DNA from: Psychrobacter sp. FME13
GTDB taxonomy: Bacteria; Pseudomonadota; Gammaproteobacteria; Pseudomonadales; Moraxellaceae
Reading direction: 5' to 3'
DNA length: 41,194 nucleotides
Assembly (NCBI RefSeq): GCF_014861395.1
Contig: NZ_RRYV01000016.1
Span: 1-41,194, forward strand
The notes beneath the pieces are model-generated. The model had not been told where the DNA came from and did no database searches. It saw only the letters and a program-made list of their open reading frames with translations. Both the position numbers and the translations under genes were made by a program. Of this stretch, positions 1 through 9,281 are shown one piece after another; positions within the stretch are counted from its first letter, which is position 1; every line of letters begins with the position of its first letter.

Positions 1-64
1 TGCTAACGTACTTGACTAATGATTAATCCCATCAGTGTATGCTGATGTAGGTTAAGCCGTTAGT

Positions 65-97
65 AAAAAGCCACCCTCTTAGAGGGTGGTTTTTTTA
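65..97 (+). terminator. Rho-independent terminator of an upstream gene
   Basis: CCACCCTC (71–78) pairs with GAGGGTGG (82–89) around a 3-nt loop. The stem is preceded by A residues and followed by seven T residues. It ends transcription entering from the left edge. In related genomes tuf often lies upstream of tRNA-Trp–secE, but no coding sequence of that gene can be recognised here, so its identity is only inferred. Confidence 0.9.
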
Positions 98-313
98 TAA
101 GTAATCTAGAAAGTCAGTAATGCTATTAGCTATCTATAGTTGTCATATGATATTAATTCAAATCTATTCTTCACAGAGCTAATGTATTTTTTCATATACT
201 ATTGTAATCTGCTGCATAGCTTGATATATTAACGCAGCTTCTTATTAGTCGCTAATATCAGCGTTTAAATAAGAAAAAAGTTCGGTAAGAATAATAATTT
301 TACCGACAAGGGC

Positions 314-341
314 TTGCATTCTATGCTGAATATTGTATAAT
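314..341 (+). promoter_or_regulatory. Promoter of tRNA-Trp / secE transcription unit
   Basis: A -35 box TTGCAT (314–319) and a perfect -10 box TATAAT (336–341) are separated by 16 bp. The expected start is near 348, about 12 nt before the mature tRNA end. With no terminator between the tRNA and secE, this promoter probably also drives secE–nusG. Positions 98–313 upstream hold nothing I recognise. Confidence 0.75.
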
Positions 342-359
342 GCTGTCCTTTACACCCAT

Positions 360-435
360 AGGCGATTGGCTCAATTGGTAGAGCATCGGTCTCCAAAACC
401 GAGGGTTGTAGGTTCGAGTCCTACATCGCCTGCCA
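360..435 (+). tRNA. trpT: tRNA-Trp (anticodon CCA)
   Basis: This is a full 76-nt cloverleaf with an encoded 3' CCA. The acceptor arms AGGCGAT (360–366) and ATCGCCT (425–431) pair perfectly and are followed by discriminator G432. The anticodon stem TCGGT/ACCGA encloses the loop CTCCAAA with CCA at 393–395. The T arm contains GGTTCGAGTCC. The location just upstream of secE–nusG is the usual one in gammaproteobacteria. Confidence 0.97.
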
Positions 436-486
436 TCTTCTTATCATATCTGTGTCGTACCCTATCATCTCCGAAGCGAGTTCTTT

Positions 487-975
487 ATGAGCAATAATCA
501 AGATAACCTCGAGACTAAGTTATCTGATGCCAAGGCGGATGCTAGCGGAATGCTGTCCAAAGGTAAGCACGTCTCAGCAGGCAATCAAACAACTGCTGTT
601 GAAGTAGCTAAAACTGGATCAATAAAAGATGTGATACTGTGGTTGTTAGCCGCAGCATTTTTGATCGGTGCAACGTTAGTTAATCAATATTTACCTGGCT
701 ATTGGCAACCTGCCAATGATGTTTGGGTGCGTATTGGTATTATCGTTGCTCTTGTTGTATTTGCATTAGTATGCTTAGCGTTAACGCATCAAGGTCGCGC
801 TTTTAAAATATTATTAAAAGATGCTGGCGTTGAGCTGCGCCGAGTAACATGGCCAAGTAAAGACGAAACCTTTCAATACACTTGGCAAGTAATTGTCGTG
901 ATTGCTATTGCTGGTTTCTTTATTTGGTTATTAGATAACTTTTTTAATTGGTTTGTTGGCGTATTTATCGGTTAA
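487..975 (+). CDS. secE: Preprotein translocase subunit SecE
   Basis: SecE is the small subunit of the SecYEG channel and clamps the SecY halves in the inner membrane. The protein has 162 residues, somewhat longer than the 127 of E. coli because of a polar N-terminal extension. Three hydrophobic segments are visible at about residues 49–67, 82–101 and 133–160. The family signature with RRVTWPSKDET lies in the cytosolic amphipathic helix just before the last membrane span (about residues 118–128). Placement between tRNA-Trp and nusG is the standard context. The ribosome binding site is weak (GAAGCGAG, about 6 nt before the ATG). The identification is firm; the exact start is slightly less so. 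Confidence 0.96.
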   Translation: MSNNQDNLETKLSDAKADASGMLSKGKHVSAGNQTTAVEVAKTGSIKDVILWLLAAAFLIGATLVNQYLPGYWQPANDVWVRIGIIVALVVFALVCLALTHQGRAFKILLKDAGVELRRVTWPSKDETFQYTWQVIVVIAIAGFFIWLLDNFFNWFVGVFIG

Positions 976-1047
976 TAGCACGTATTAGTGATTATTAACG
1001 AGACATTTACTCATAAAAACTTATTCTATAATGGTCAGGAGCGTGAT

Positions 1048-1578
1048 ATGCGTTGGTATATTGTCCAAGCGTTTTCAGGATATGAAAAACAAGTACAACG
1101 TTCATTAACTGATCGTATTAACCGTAGTGACTTTGCTGAGTCATTCGGTGATGTATTGGTTCCTACTGAAGAAGTCGTCGAAATGAAAGACGGCAAAAAG
1201 CGTAAGAGCGAGCGTAAGTTCTTTCCAGGATATGTATTAATCCAAATGGAAATGAATGACAATACTTGGCACATCGTAAAAGACTGTCCACGTATTATGG
1301 GTTTTATCGGCGGTACGCCTGAAATGCCTGCGCCAATTACACAAGTAGAAGCTGATCGTATCTTAAACCGTCTCAATCAGACTGAAACAGATCCACGTCC
1401 TAAGACGCTATTTGAGCCGGGCGAAGAGTTATTGGTTATTGATGGTCCATTTACTGACTTTAAAGGGTTGGTTGAAAAAGTGGATTATGAGAAGTCTAAG
1501 TTACACCTAACAGTAAACGTATTTAATCGACCTACTCAGGTCGAGCTTGAGTTTAGTAAAGTTGAAAAACTAGACTAA
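1048..1578 (+). CDS. nusG: Transcription termination/antitermination factor NusG
   Basis: NusG binds the RNA polymerase clamp, suppresses pausing, and links polymerase to Rho or to ribosomal protein S10. The 176-residue product starts with [16 protein letters not shown], the typical NGN-domain start, and ends with a KOW-type segment ([20 protein letters not shown]). The open frame extends upstream to a GTG at 988. I chose the ATG at 1048 because AGGAG lies 6 nt before it (1037–1041) and because the family N-terminus begins exactly there. The gene follows secE by 72 nt and is presumably co-transcribed with it. Confidence 0.97.
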   Translation: MRWYIVQAFSGYEKQVQRSLTDRINRSDFAESFGDVLVPTEEVVEMKDGKKRKSERKFFPGYVLIQMEMNDNTWHIVKDCPRIMGFIGGTPEMPAPITQVEADRILNRLNQTETDPRPKTLFEPGEELLVIDGPFTDFKGLVEKVDYEKSKLHLTVNVFNRPTQVELEFSKVEKLD

Positions 1579-1672
1579 ACTAGCAAAAAGTTCATCAACC
1601 GGGGAGCTGTTAGTCAAATAGGTATGTATGTACCACATTGATTTGGCGCTATTACCCATTTAGGAGAGTATC

Positions 1673-2104
1673 ATGGCTAAGAAGATTGATGGTTACATCA
1701 AACTGCAAGTGCCTGCAGGAAAAGCAAATCCTTCACCACCGATTGGTCCAGCATTGGGTCAAAAAGGCGTGAACATCATGGCGTTCTGTAAAGAATTTAA
1801 CGCTGCAACCTCAGGTCAAGAGCCGGGTCTACCGATTCCAACTGAGATCACTGTATACAGCGATAAGTCTTTTACCTTCATCATGAAGTCACCACCAGCT
1901 TCTTACTTATTACGTAAGGCTGCCGGTATTGCTAAAGGTTCAGGCACACCAAACACCGCTAAAGTCGGTAAAGTTGATCGCGCGCAATTAGAAGAGATCG
2001 TTAAGACCAAAGATGCAGATTTAACTGCTGCTGATCTTGATGCTGCTGTCCGTACCATTGCTGGCACTGCACGTTCAATGGGTATTACCGTGGAGGGTGT
2101 ATAA
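1673..2104 (+). CDS. rplK: 50S ribosomal protein L11
   Basis: L11 forms the GTPase-associated centre of the large subunit together with L10 and L7/L12, and is needed for RelA activation. The 143-residue protein shows the family's proline-rich N-terminal motif ([19 protein letters not shown]) and the C-terminal RNA-binding domain ending in [12 protein letters not shown] good ribosome binding site (TAGGAGAG) precedes the ATG. Its TAA stop overlaps the rplA start by one base (TAATG), which suggests translational coupling, as expected for a pair repressed by L1. Confidence 0.98.
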   Translation: MAKKIDGYIKLQVPAGKANPSPPIGPALGQKGVNIMAFCKEFNAATSGQEPGLPIPTEITVYSDKSFTFIMKSPPASYLLRKAAGIAKGSGTPNTAKVGKVDRAQLEEIVKTKDADLTAADLDAAVRTIAGTARSMGITVEGV

Positions 2105-2805
2105 TGTCTAAGATAACTAAACGTCAAAAAGAAATTCAAAGCCGTGTTGATAACGAAAAGCAATACACTCTTGAAGAAGCGGTTCAAATCTTAAATGATT
2201 TGCCAGCGCTAAAATTCAAAGAGTCTATTGATATTGCTATTAACTTGGGCGTTGACCCACGTAAATCTGATCAAGTCGTTCGTGGCGCTACCAACCTACC
2301 TGCTGGTACTGGTAAAACCAAACGCGTTGCTGTATTTGCTCAAGGCGCTGCTGCTGAAGCCGCCAAAGAAGCTGGTGCTGACATCGTTGGTTTTGAAGAC
2401 CTAGCAGCAGAAATCAAAGCGGGCAACATGGATTTTGATGTTGTTATTGCTGCTCCTGATGCAATGCGTGTTGTTGGTCAATTAGGTACTATCTTAGGCC
2501 CACGTGGTCTGATGCCTAACCCAAAAGTTGGTACAGTAACGCCAAACGTTGCTGAAGCTGTGACAAATGCTAAAGCTGGTCAAGCACAGTATCGTGTAGA
2601 CAAAGCAGGTATTATTCATACTACTATTGGTCAAGTTGGTTTCACTGCTGAGCAAGTTATCCAAAACGCTGAAGCATTAATCACAGATCTAAAACGTGCA
2701 AAACCTGCTACTTCTAAAGGTACTTTCATTAAGAAAATTACCTTGTCTAGCACTATGGGTCCTGGTATCACTATTGATGCTGTTCCTTATCGCACTGCTA
2801 AATAA
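2104..2805 (+). CDS. rplA: 50S ribosomal protein L1
   Basis: L1 forms the mobile stalk at the tRNA exit site and, in E. coli, represses translation of its own rplK–rplA mRNA. The 233-residue product has the normal length and the family signature around [22 protein letters not shown] (about residues 127–148). Translation starts one base inside the rplK stop codon. I see no obvious terminator after the gene, only a hairpin without a T tract at 2868–2889, so read-through into the rplJ leader is likely. Confidence 0.98.
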   Translation: MSKITKRQKEIQSRVDNEKQYTLEEAVQILNDLPALKFKESIDIAINLGVDPRKSDQVVRGATNLPAGTGKTKRVAVFAQGAAAEAAKEAGADIVGFEDLAAEIKAGNMDFDVVIAAPDAMRVVGQLGTILGPRGLMPNPKVGTVTPNVAEAVTNAKAGQAQYRVDKAGIIHTTIGQVGFTAEQVIQNAEALITDLKRAKPATSKGTFIKKITLSSTMGPGITIDAVPYRTAK

Positions 2806-2829
2806 TTAAGTATCTCATCTTCATCTATT

Positions 2830-2858
2830 TTGAATGATGAGCACAAAATAATTTTAAA
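2830..2858 (+). promoter_or_regulatory. Candidate promoter for rplJL
   Basis: TTGAAT (2830–2835) and TTTAAA (2853–2858) are 17 bp apart, each matching four of six consensus positions. The position matches that of the known L10 promoter of E. coli between rplA and rplJ. The assignment rests on sequence match only. Confidence 0.3.
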
Positions 2859-2867
2859 GAATTAGGT

Positions 2868-3152
2868 CAGCGTAGTATTTGCTACGCTGTCTAAGACCGT
2901 AGGTAGAGAGCAGTTTAAAATTGTAAATAGCTGTTTCTGACAGTTAAATACTATATTAAGTCGCTTTTGTTAATCGACGACAGATGAAAATCTTAGTTGT
3001 CCTACGCAGACGGTGGCCCACACAGTTTAAGACACGAGCGAATAGGGTTATACGATTGTTTAGGCAGTCATCAAACTATTACTCAACGTCATTCTGATAA
3101 CGGTGCCGTAATCAGTCGTTACCAGTAGATACGTTTTTTAGGATCTGCTGGT
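2868..3152 (+). promoter_or_regulatory. Structured L10-type autoregulatory leader upstream of rplJ
   Basis: The 454-nt rplA–rplJ gap carries several RNA structures. CAGCGTAG (2868–2875) pairs with CTACGCTG (2882–2889). ACCGT (2896–2900) and AGG (2901–2903) can pair with ACGGT (3010–3014) and CCT (3001–3003), leaving a 6-nt bulge (3004–3009), an arrangement compatible with the kinked long-range helix of L10 leaders. CTGAT/ATCAG (3094–3098/3111–3115) and a 10-bp stem at 3121–3130/3143–3152 follow. L10 leaders bind the L10–L12 complex to repress translation. Assigning this leader to that class is inference from position and pairing. Confidence 0.55.
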
Positions 3153-3259
3153 AATGTGTCGTATCAAGTCAGTCTTAGCTTAGAGTTTAAGCGCATAAAA
3201 ACTTCAATGTTTTAGCACTTCTACGATAAGTCGATTGATAAGATTAAAGGAGTCAACTT

Positions 3260-3787
3260 ATGGCATTAACGCTAGAGCAAAAACAACAAGTTGTGGCTGA
3301 AGTGTCTGAAGTTGCTGCTAATGCTTATTCAGCAGTAGCTGCCGAGTATCATGGAATTGGTGTTGCACAGCTTACTCAGCTGCGCCAACAAGCCCGTGAT
3401 AAAGGTGTTGTTTTGAAAGTGGTAAAAAATACACTAGCAAAACGCGCTTTTGAAGGCACTAATTTTGAAAGCATGTCAGACCGTATGACTGGTCCTCTAC
3501 TTTTGGCTTTCTCTATGGAAGATTTGGGATCTGCCGCTCGAGTCATATTCGACTTTAGCAAAGATAACAAAGCTTTAGAGACCAAAATAGTATCAGTCGG
3601 TGGTGAAGTTTATGGTCCAGAAGAGCTAGAGCGCGTATCGAAGCTACCAACTCGTGACGAAGCAATCTCTATCTTGATGGCTACTATGAATGCACCAGTG
3701 ACCAAGCTTGTCCAGACTATGAACGCTGTTCCTGGCAAGTTCGTTCGCACTGTAGCGGCAATCAAAGACGCAAAAGAAGCTGCTTAA
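3260..3787 (+). CDS. rplJ: 50S ribosomal protein L10
   Basis: L10 anchors the L7/L12 dimers to the ribosome stalk base and acts as translational repressor of its own operon. The 175-residue protein starts MALTLEQKQQVVAEV and contains the family motif TQLRQQARDKGVVLKVVKNT (about residues 40–59), with the C-terminal helix that carries L12. A strong AAGGAG ribosome binding site lies 8 nt before the ATG. The gene follows a structured leader and precedes rplL by 132 nt. Confidence 0.98.
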   Translation: MALTLEQKQQVVAEVSEVAANAYSAVAAEYHGIGVAQLTQLRQQARDKGVVLKVVKNTLAKRAFEGTNFESMSDRMTGPLLLAFSMEDLGSAARVIFDFSKDNKALETKIVSVGGEVYGPEELERVSKLPTRDEAISILMATMNAPVTKLVQTMNAVPGKFVRTVAAIKDAKEAA

Positions 3788-3919
3788 TTGCTTGTTTTAA
3801 CGTAACTTTGACATCGCTAATTTTGATTGCACTTTATTGTCACACCTATTTGAAATGTCGACAAGCAATCAAAGCGATATTAAAATCAATTAATTTTTAT
3901 CAGATAACGGAGAGTTCTC

Positions 3920-4291
3920 ATGGCACTATCTAAAGATGATGTGTTAAACGCAATCGCTGAAATGTCAGTAATGGATATCGTTGAGCTAATCAGCGACATG
4001 GAAGAAAAATTCGGCGTAACAGCTGCTGTTGCTGCTGCTGCACCTGCTGCTGCTGGTCCTGCTGCTGCTGCTGAAGAAAAAGATGAGTTTGACGTAGTTC
4101 TTGCCAGCTTTGGCGAGAAGAAAGTTGCGGTAATTAAAGCCGTACGTGAAGCTACTGGTCTTGGCCTAAAAGAAGCGAAAGATTTGGTTGAGAGCGCTCC
4201 AGCTCCAGTCAAAGAAGGCGCATCTAAAGCTGAAGCTGAAGAGTTGAAAAAGAAACTTGAAGAAGCTGGTGCAAGCGTTGAACTAAAATAA
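3920..4291 (+). CDS. rplL: 50S ribosomal protein L7/L12
   Basis: L7/L12 forms the flexible stalk that recruits translational GTPases. The 123-residue protein has the N-terminal dimerisation domain (about 1–35), an alanine/proline-rich hinge (about 36–52) written largely with repeated GCT codons (4021–4072), and the C-terminal factor-binding domain with [20 protein letters not shown]. The ATG follows a GGAGAG ribosome binding site. A strong terminator-like hairpin lies 24 nt after the stop, separating it from rpoB. Confidence 0.98.
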   Translation: MALSKDDVLNAIAEMSVMDIVELISDMEEKFGVTAAVAAAAPAAAGPAAAAEEKDEFDVVLASFGEKKVAVIKAVREATGLGLKEAKDLVESAPAPVKEGASKAEAEELKKKLEEAGASVELK

Positions 4292-4304
4292 GTTTAACTA
4301 CTGT

Positions 4305-4348
4305 ACGAAAAAAAAGCTGGTAATGCCTTGCATTGCCAGCTTTTTTTT
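4305..4348 (+). terminator. Terminator/attenuator between rplL and rpoB
   Basis: An 11-bp stem pairs AGCTGGTAATG (4315–4325) with CATTGCCAGCT (4331–4341) around a 5-nt loop, followed by eight T residues. In E. coli a partial attenuator sits at the same place and sets the ribosomal protein to polymerase ratio. Here the hairpin looks like a strong intrinsic terminator, so rpoBC may depend on its own promoter. Confidence 0.85.
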
Positions 4349-5011
4349 ACTATAATTCGTAGCTTGACCTTTTGTGTCTGCCAACATACGTATGCAACAA
4401 CACGGTGGATACCCATCAAAAGGACAGACGATATACATGCAAGCACACATGCCAGTTTTTGAAATCAGTTAATATGAGCTAAACGTCCGTAGATGTTTGG
4501 CATTTTTTTGTGTCTGCATGCTTTCCTATTAACTTAACACTATAGTTTGTACTGATTCTAAAAGTTATAGTTACCCCAGTTATTATTAATTCTGAAAAGC
4601 TATCGATTCTAGGTTATCCACTTAGCATGGTTTTACTGTCAGTAGGTAGGCTCATAGACGGTAGATATCGGCGACGATATTGGTTTTGATGATAAGTAGT
4701 TTTTAAAACTACAGTAAAAGTCACTTTTTATACGTGTATTTTTAGCTAAGTTATAATACCAACGTATCGTAAAGTAGGTGATATTGAAATTATTAATCTG
4801 AGTAGGCATATAGCCTAACTGAGATACCAGTTACAAGATTGAATGAAGTGTGCTAAATAAGCACTGATTAGTAAAGTAGTAATTGATAGAAAGACATGAG
4901 TTAAGCACGAAGACCCGTTTTATATTATCGTTTACGTCGCCAAGTTTGTATCGTATTTATGCATGCTGGCCACGATTTAATTTGTTTCCACGTTTACTGT
5001 AAGGACTCTCG
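4349..5011 (+). promoter_or_regulatory. Long rpoB upstream region with candidate promoter
   Basis: No gene is visible in these 663 bp. A perfect -10 box TATAAT (4752–4757) lies about 255 nt before rpoB with only a weak -35 (TTATAC, 4728–4733, 18-bp spacer). A second possibility is TTGAAA (4784–4789) with CATATA (4807–4812), 17 bp apart. A 6-bp long-range pairing ATGCCA/TGGCAT (4449–4454/4497–4503 area) precedes a T run. The long untranslated leader suggests independent control of rpoBC. Promoter assignments are tentative. Confidence 0.4.
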
Positions 5012-8000
5012 ATGGCATATTCTTATACTGAAAAAAAGCGTATTCGCAAAAGTTTTGCTGAATTGCCCACTGTAATGGACGTTCCCTATTTACTGTCTAT
5101 TCAAGTAGATTCTTACGAGCAATTTTTGCAAGAGCATAGAAAGCCAAAAGCTCGTGAGAATACTGGTTTGCAAGCTGCGTATTCCTCTATTTTCCCAATT
5201 GAGAGTCATTCTGGCAACGCTGAACTACAATTCGTTGAGTATCATTTGGGCACACCTGAATTTGATGAGCGTGAATGTATCTTACGTGGTTCAACATTTG
5301 CTGCGCCTATGCGTGTCAAAATCCGTTTGATCATCAAAGACAAAGATAGCAAGGATAAAGATAGCAAAGCTGCTATCAAAGACATCCGTGAGCAAAGCGT
5401 CTACATGGGTGAGATGCCACTGATGACGGCTAACGGTACTTTTATTATCAATGGTACTGAGCGTGTTATCGTATCTCAGCTACATCGTTCACCTGGTGTA
5501 TTCTTTGATCATGATAAAGGTAAGTCACATTCAAGTGGTAAAGTACTTTATAACGCCCGTATTATTCCTTACCGTGGCTCATGGTTAGATTTTGAGTTTG
5601 ATGCTAAAGATTTAGTATTTGCTCGTATTGACCGCCGTCGTAAACTTCTTGCGTCAATCATTCTACGTGCACTTGGCTTAACAACTTCTGAGATCTTAGA
5701 TTTATTCTTTGATAAAGTTGCGGTTTACAGAGGTGAAGAGACGTTTGAGATTGATTTGGTTGCTGATCGTCTACGTGGTGAGATGGCTCAGTTCGATATC
5801 GTATCACCTGAAGGGGATGTTATCGTAGAGCAGGGTAAGCGTATCAATGCACGTCGTATCCGTCAGCTAGAAGAAGCTGGTATGACGAAAATTGCTGTAC
5901 CTGATGAATATCTATATGAGCGTATCTTAGCGGAAGATGTTGTCGTCAACGATGAAGTTATTGCTAAAGCTAATACGTTAATTGATCACGAGTTGTTGGT
6001 TAAATTAAGTGCATTCGAAGCTAGCGAATCTATCAAAGAGTTTAGCATTCTATTCACCAATGACATTGATCAGGGTAGTTATATTGCTGATACGCTACGT
6101 GCTGATAGTACGTCAAGCCGTGAAGAAGCGTTGATCGAAATCTATAAAGTGATGCGCCCAGGCGAGCCGCCAACGGTCGAAACTGCTGAAAAGTTATTTG
6201 AGAGCATGTTCTTTAACGCAGATCGTTACGACTTATCAAACGTTGGTCGCATGAAGTTCAACCGCCGTTTAGGGTTAGAGTTTGATAATACTGATGATCC
6301 GGATGTTCAACGCGCACGTAGTGTATTGACTAACGATGATATCGTTAATGTTCTAAAAGAACTTATCGAAATTCGTAACGGTCGCGGTGATGTTGATGAT
6401 ATTGACCATCTAGGTAACCGTCGTATTCGCTCAGTGGGCGAGATGGCAGAAAACCAATTCCGTGTTGGTCTTGTACGTGTTGAGCGTGCGGTCAAAGAGC
6501 GTTTGAGCTCTGCTGAGTCTGATAACTTGTCACCACAAGATTTGATTAACTCAAAGCCTGTAGCGGCTGCGGTTAAAGAATTCTTTGGTTCAAGCCAGTT
6601 GTCACAGTTCATGGATCAGAACAACCCGTTGTCTGAAGTTACCCATAAACGCCGTGTATCAGCATTAGGACCTGGTGGTCTGACTCGTGAACGTGCAGGC
6701 TTTGAAGTACGTGACGTACATGATACCCATTATGGTCGTGTATGTCCTATTGAGACTCCTGAAGGTCCAAACATTGGTCTTATCAACTCATTGGCAACAT
6801 TTGCTAAAACCAATAGCTTTGGTTTCTTAGAAACGCCATATCGCCGTGTGGTTGACGGTAAAGTAACGGATATCATTGAATATCTGTCAGCGATTGAAGA
6901 AGTAGGTACTGTCATTGCACAGGCTGATTCACCGTTGACCGAAGATGGTGCACTAAGCGATGAGATGGTCAGTGTACGTAACTACGGTGAATTTGTTCGT
7001 ATGCCACCAGAAAAAGTGACACATATGGATGTGTCACCAAGTCAGGTAGTATCGGTAGCAGCAGGTTTGATTCCATTCCTAGAACATGATGATGCTAACC
7101 GTGCCTTGATGGGTTCGAATATGCAACGTCAGGCTGTTCCTACGCTACGTGCGGATAAACCATTAGTTGGTACTGGTATGGAGCGTCACGTTGCTCGTGA
7201 CTCTGGTGTCTGTGTGATCGCCAAGCGTGGTGGTGTGATTGAAGATGTTGATGCATCACGTATTGTTGTTCGTGTAAACGAAGATGAAATGACTGCTGGT
7301 GAAGCGGGTATCGATATCTACAATTTGATCAAATACACGCGTTCTAACCAAAATACTTGTATTAACCAACGTATCATCGTTAACCAAGGCGATGAGATTG
7401 CTTTGGGTGATATCTTGGCTGATGGTCCATCAACAGATCTTGGAGAGCTAGCGCTAGGTCAGAACATCCGCATCGCATTTATGCCGTGGAATGGTTACAA
7501 CTTCGAAGATTCAATCTTGTTATCTGAGAAAGTGGTTAAAGAAGATCGTTTCACTACGATTCATATTCAAGAATTGACTTGTGTGGCACGTGATACCAAG
7601 CTCGGTACAGAAGAGATTACTGCTGATATTCCAAACGTTGGTGAAGCAGCACTATCAAGTCTTGATGAAGCAGGTATCGTTTATATCGGTGCGGAAGTTG
7701 ACGCTGGCGATATTTTGGTTGGTAAAGTGACACCAAAAGGTGAGACGCAACTAACGCCAGAAGAGAAATTGCTCCGGGCTATCTTTGGTGAAAAAGCGGC
7801 TGATGTTAAAGACACGTCTTTACGTGTTCCAACATCAAGCAAAGGTACGGTTATTGACGTACAAGTATTCACCCGTGATGGTGTTGAAAAAGATGCACGT
7901 GCAAGAGCGATCGAAAAGTCACAGCTTGACAGCTATCGCAAAGATTTGAAAGAAGAGCTACGTATCTTTGAAGAAGCAGCTCGTGGTCGTATTGGTCATC

Positions 8001-9130
8001 TATTAGATGGTCAAAAAGTCAGCGGCGGTGCTGGTCTAAAAGCTGGTACGGTGATGGCATTTGCTGATATGAAAGATATGAGCCTTGAGACATTGCTTGA
8101 TATCCAGCCAGTAGAAGAAGAAATATCTGAGCGTTTGACGCAAATCGCTGATTACTTAGTTGATAAGCAAAAAGACATCGATGTGAAATTTGCTGAGAAA
8201 AAACGCAAATTGACAGCAGGTGATGACTTGCAACATGGCGTACAAAAAATCGTTAAAGTATATCTAGCGGTTAAGCGTCGTATTCAACCTGGTGATAAGA
8301 TGGCTGGTCGTCACGGTAACAAAGGTGTTGTCTCACGCATCATGCCAGTTGAAGATATGCCGTATGATGAGCATGGCAATACCGTTGACATCGTACTGAA
8401 CCCGCTAGGTGTACCATCACGTATGAACATCGGTCAGGTTCTAGAAACGCATTTGGGTATGGCAGCGAAAGGTCTAGGCGAAAAAATTGATGGCATGCTT
8501 AAGTCTCAAGCAGCGATCAAAGAACTACGTGAGTTCTTAGACCAAATCTATAACAAGGTTGGTGGTGAGCAAGTTGACCTTGACAGCTTGAGTGATGATG
8601 ACATCATGGCATTATCAGCCAACTTGCGTGGTGGCGTACCAATGGGTACCGCAGTATTTGATGGTGCAAGAGAAAGCCAAGTAAAAGATTTGCTAGAGCT
8701 TGCGGGTATGGACCGTGATGGTCAACAGACCTTATATGATGGTCGCACAGGTCAGAAATTTGACCGTAAGGTGACGGTAGGCTACATGTATATGCTTAAA
8801 CTTAACCATTTGGTTGACGACAAGATGCATGCGCGTTCTACTGGTTCTTATTCACTAGTGACGCAGCAGCCATTGGGTGGTAAAGCTCAATTTGGTGGTC
8901 AGCGTTTCGGTGAAATGGAAGTGTGGGCACTAGAAGCTTACGGCGCAACATATACGTTGCAAGAGATGCTGACTGTGAAGTCGGATGACGTTGAAGGCCG
9001 TACGCGTATGTACAAAAACATCGTTGATGGTGAACAGTATATGGATCCAGGTATGCCTGAATCGTTCAATGTACTGACCAAAGAAATCAAATCACTGGGT
9101 ATTAATATTGAGTTAAAACAAAGCAACTAA
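5012..9130 (+). CDS. rpoB: DNA-directed RNA polymerase subunit beta
   Basis: The beta subunit forms one pincer of RNA polymerase and part of the active site. The 1372-residue protein is 30 longer than E. coli RpoB and is colinear with it. The rifampicin-binding region around residues 524–592 is wild type at the main resistance sites: D535, H545, S550 and P583 correspond to E. coli D516, H526, S531 and P564. D571 replaces the E. coli P552, probably a lineage difference. A five-residue tandem repeat DKDSK lies near residues 110–119. The C-terminus (GINIELKQ) is typical. It is co-transcribed with rpoC after a 151-nt gap. Confidence 0.99.
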   Translation: MAYSYTEKKRIRKSFAELPTVMDVPYLLSIQVDSYEQFLQEHRKPKARENTGLQAAYSSIFPIESHSGNAELQFVEYHLGTPEFDERECILRGSTFAAPMRVKIRLIIKDKDSKDKDSKAAIKDIREQSVYMGEMPLMTANGTFIINGTERVIVSQLHRSPGVFFDHDKGKSHSSGKVLYNARIIPYRGSWLDFEFDAKDLVFARIDRRRKLLASIILRALGLTTSEILDLFFDKVAVYRGEETFEIDLVADRLRGEMAQFDIVSPEGDVIVEQGKRINARRIRQLEEAGMTKIAVPDEYLYERILAEDVVVNDEVIAKANTLIDHELLVKLSAFEASESIKEFSILFTNDIDQGSYIADTLRADSTSSREEALIEIYKVMRPGEPPTVETAEKLFESMFFNADRYDLSNVGRMKFNRRLGLEFDNTDDPDVQRARSVLTNDDIVNVLKELIEIRNGRGDVDDIDHLGNRRIRSVGEMAENQFRVGLVRVERAVKERLSSAESDNLSPQDLINSKPVAAAVKEFFGSSQLSQFMDQNNPLSEVTHKRRVSALGPGGLTRERAGFEVRDVHDTHYGRVCPIETPEGPNIGLINSLATFAKTNSFGFLETPYRRVVDGKVTDIIEYLSAIEEVGTVIAQADSPLTEDGALSDEMVSVRNYGEFVRMPPEKVTHMDVSPSQVVSVAAGLIPFLEHDDANRALMGSNMQRQAVPTLRADKPLVGTGMERHVARDSGVCVIAKRGGVIEDVDASRIVVRVNEDEMTAGEAGIDIYNLIKYTRSNQNTCINQRIIVNQGDEIALGDILADGPSTDLGELALGQNIRIAFMPWNGYNFEDSILLSEKVVKEDRFTTIHIQELTCVARDTKLGTEEITADIPNVGEAALSSLDEAGIVYIGAEVDAGDILVGKVTPKGETQLTPEEKLLRAIFGEKAADVKDTSLRVPTSSKGTVIDVQVFTRDGVEKDARARAIEKSQLDSYRKDLKEELRIFEEAARGRIGHLLDGQKVSGGAGLKAGTVMAFADMKDMSLETLLDIQPVEEEISERLTQIADYLVDKQKDIDVKFAEKKRKLTAGDDLQHGVQKIVKVYLAVKRRIQPGDKMAGRHGNKGVVSRIMPVEDMPYDEHGNTVDIVLNPLGVPSRMNIGQVLETHLGMAAKGLGEKIDGMLKSQAAIKELREFLDQIYNKVGGEQVDLDSLSDDDIMALSANLRGGVPMGTAVFDGARESQVKDLLELAGMDRDGQQTLYDGRTGQKFDRKVTVGYMYMLKLNHLVDDKMHARSTGSYSLVTQQPLGGKAQFGGQRFGEMEVWALEAYGATYTLQEMLTVKSDDVEGRTRMYKNIVDGEQYMDPGMPESFNVLTKEIKSLGINIELKQSN
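5339..5368 (+). repeat. 15-bp in-frame tandem repeat in rpoB
   Basis: Two copies (5339–5353 and 5354–5368) differ at two third-codon positions and encode DKDSK twice in a lysine/aspartate-rich loop just before the conserved [10 protein letters not shown] segment. From memory, E. coli RpoB has an unrelated sequence in this loop, so it tolerates change. Confidence 0.7.
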
Positions 9131-9281
9131 CCCTGTTGTTTAACTTAGTTGTTAGCTGAAAGCAGTACGCTCATTGCTGCTGCTTTTAGTGATTTGTCTC
9201 AACCCTATTCATTGCCTTCATTCATCTTATTTGCGTCAATAATACGCTGTCAGATGATTATAAAGATAACGGAGAAGCAAC

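Noticed and set aside
988-1047. GTG-initiated extension of NusG by 20 codons
   Set aside because: The ATG at 1,048 has an AGGAG site at proper spacing and gives the conserved NusG N-terminus.
2868-2889. Hairpin after rplA as a terminator
   Set aside because: The 8-bp stem is perfect, but no T tract follows, so it is better treated as part of the rplJ leader.
6581-6790. Possible rifampicin-resistance substitutions in RpoB
   Set aside because: Positions equivalent to E. coli D516, H526, S531 and P564 are wild type; the I530V-like and P552D-like differences look lineage-specific.
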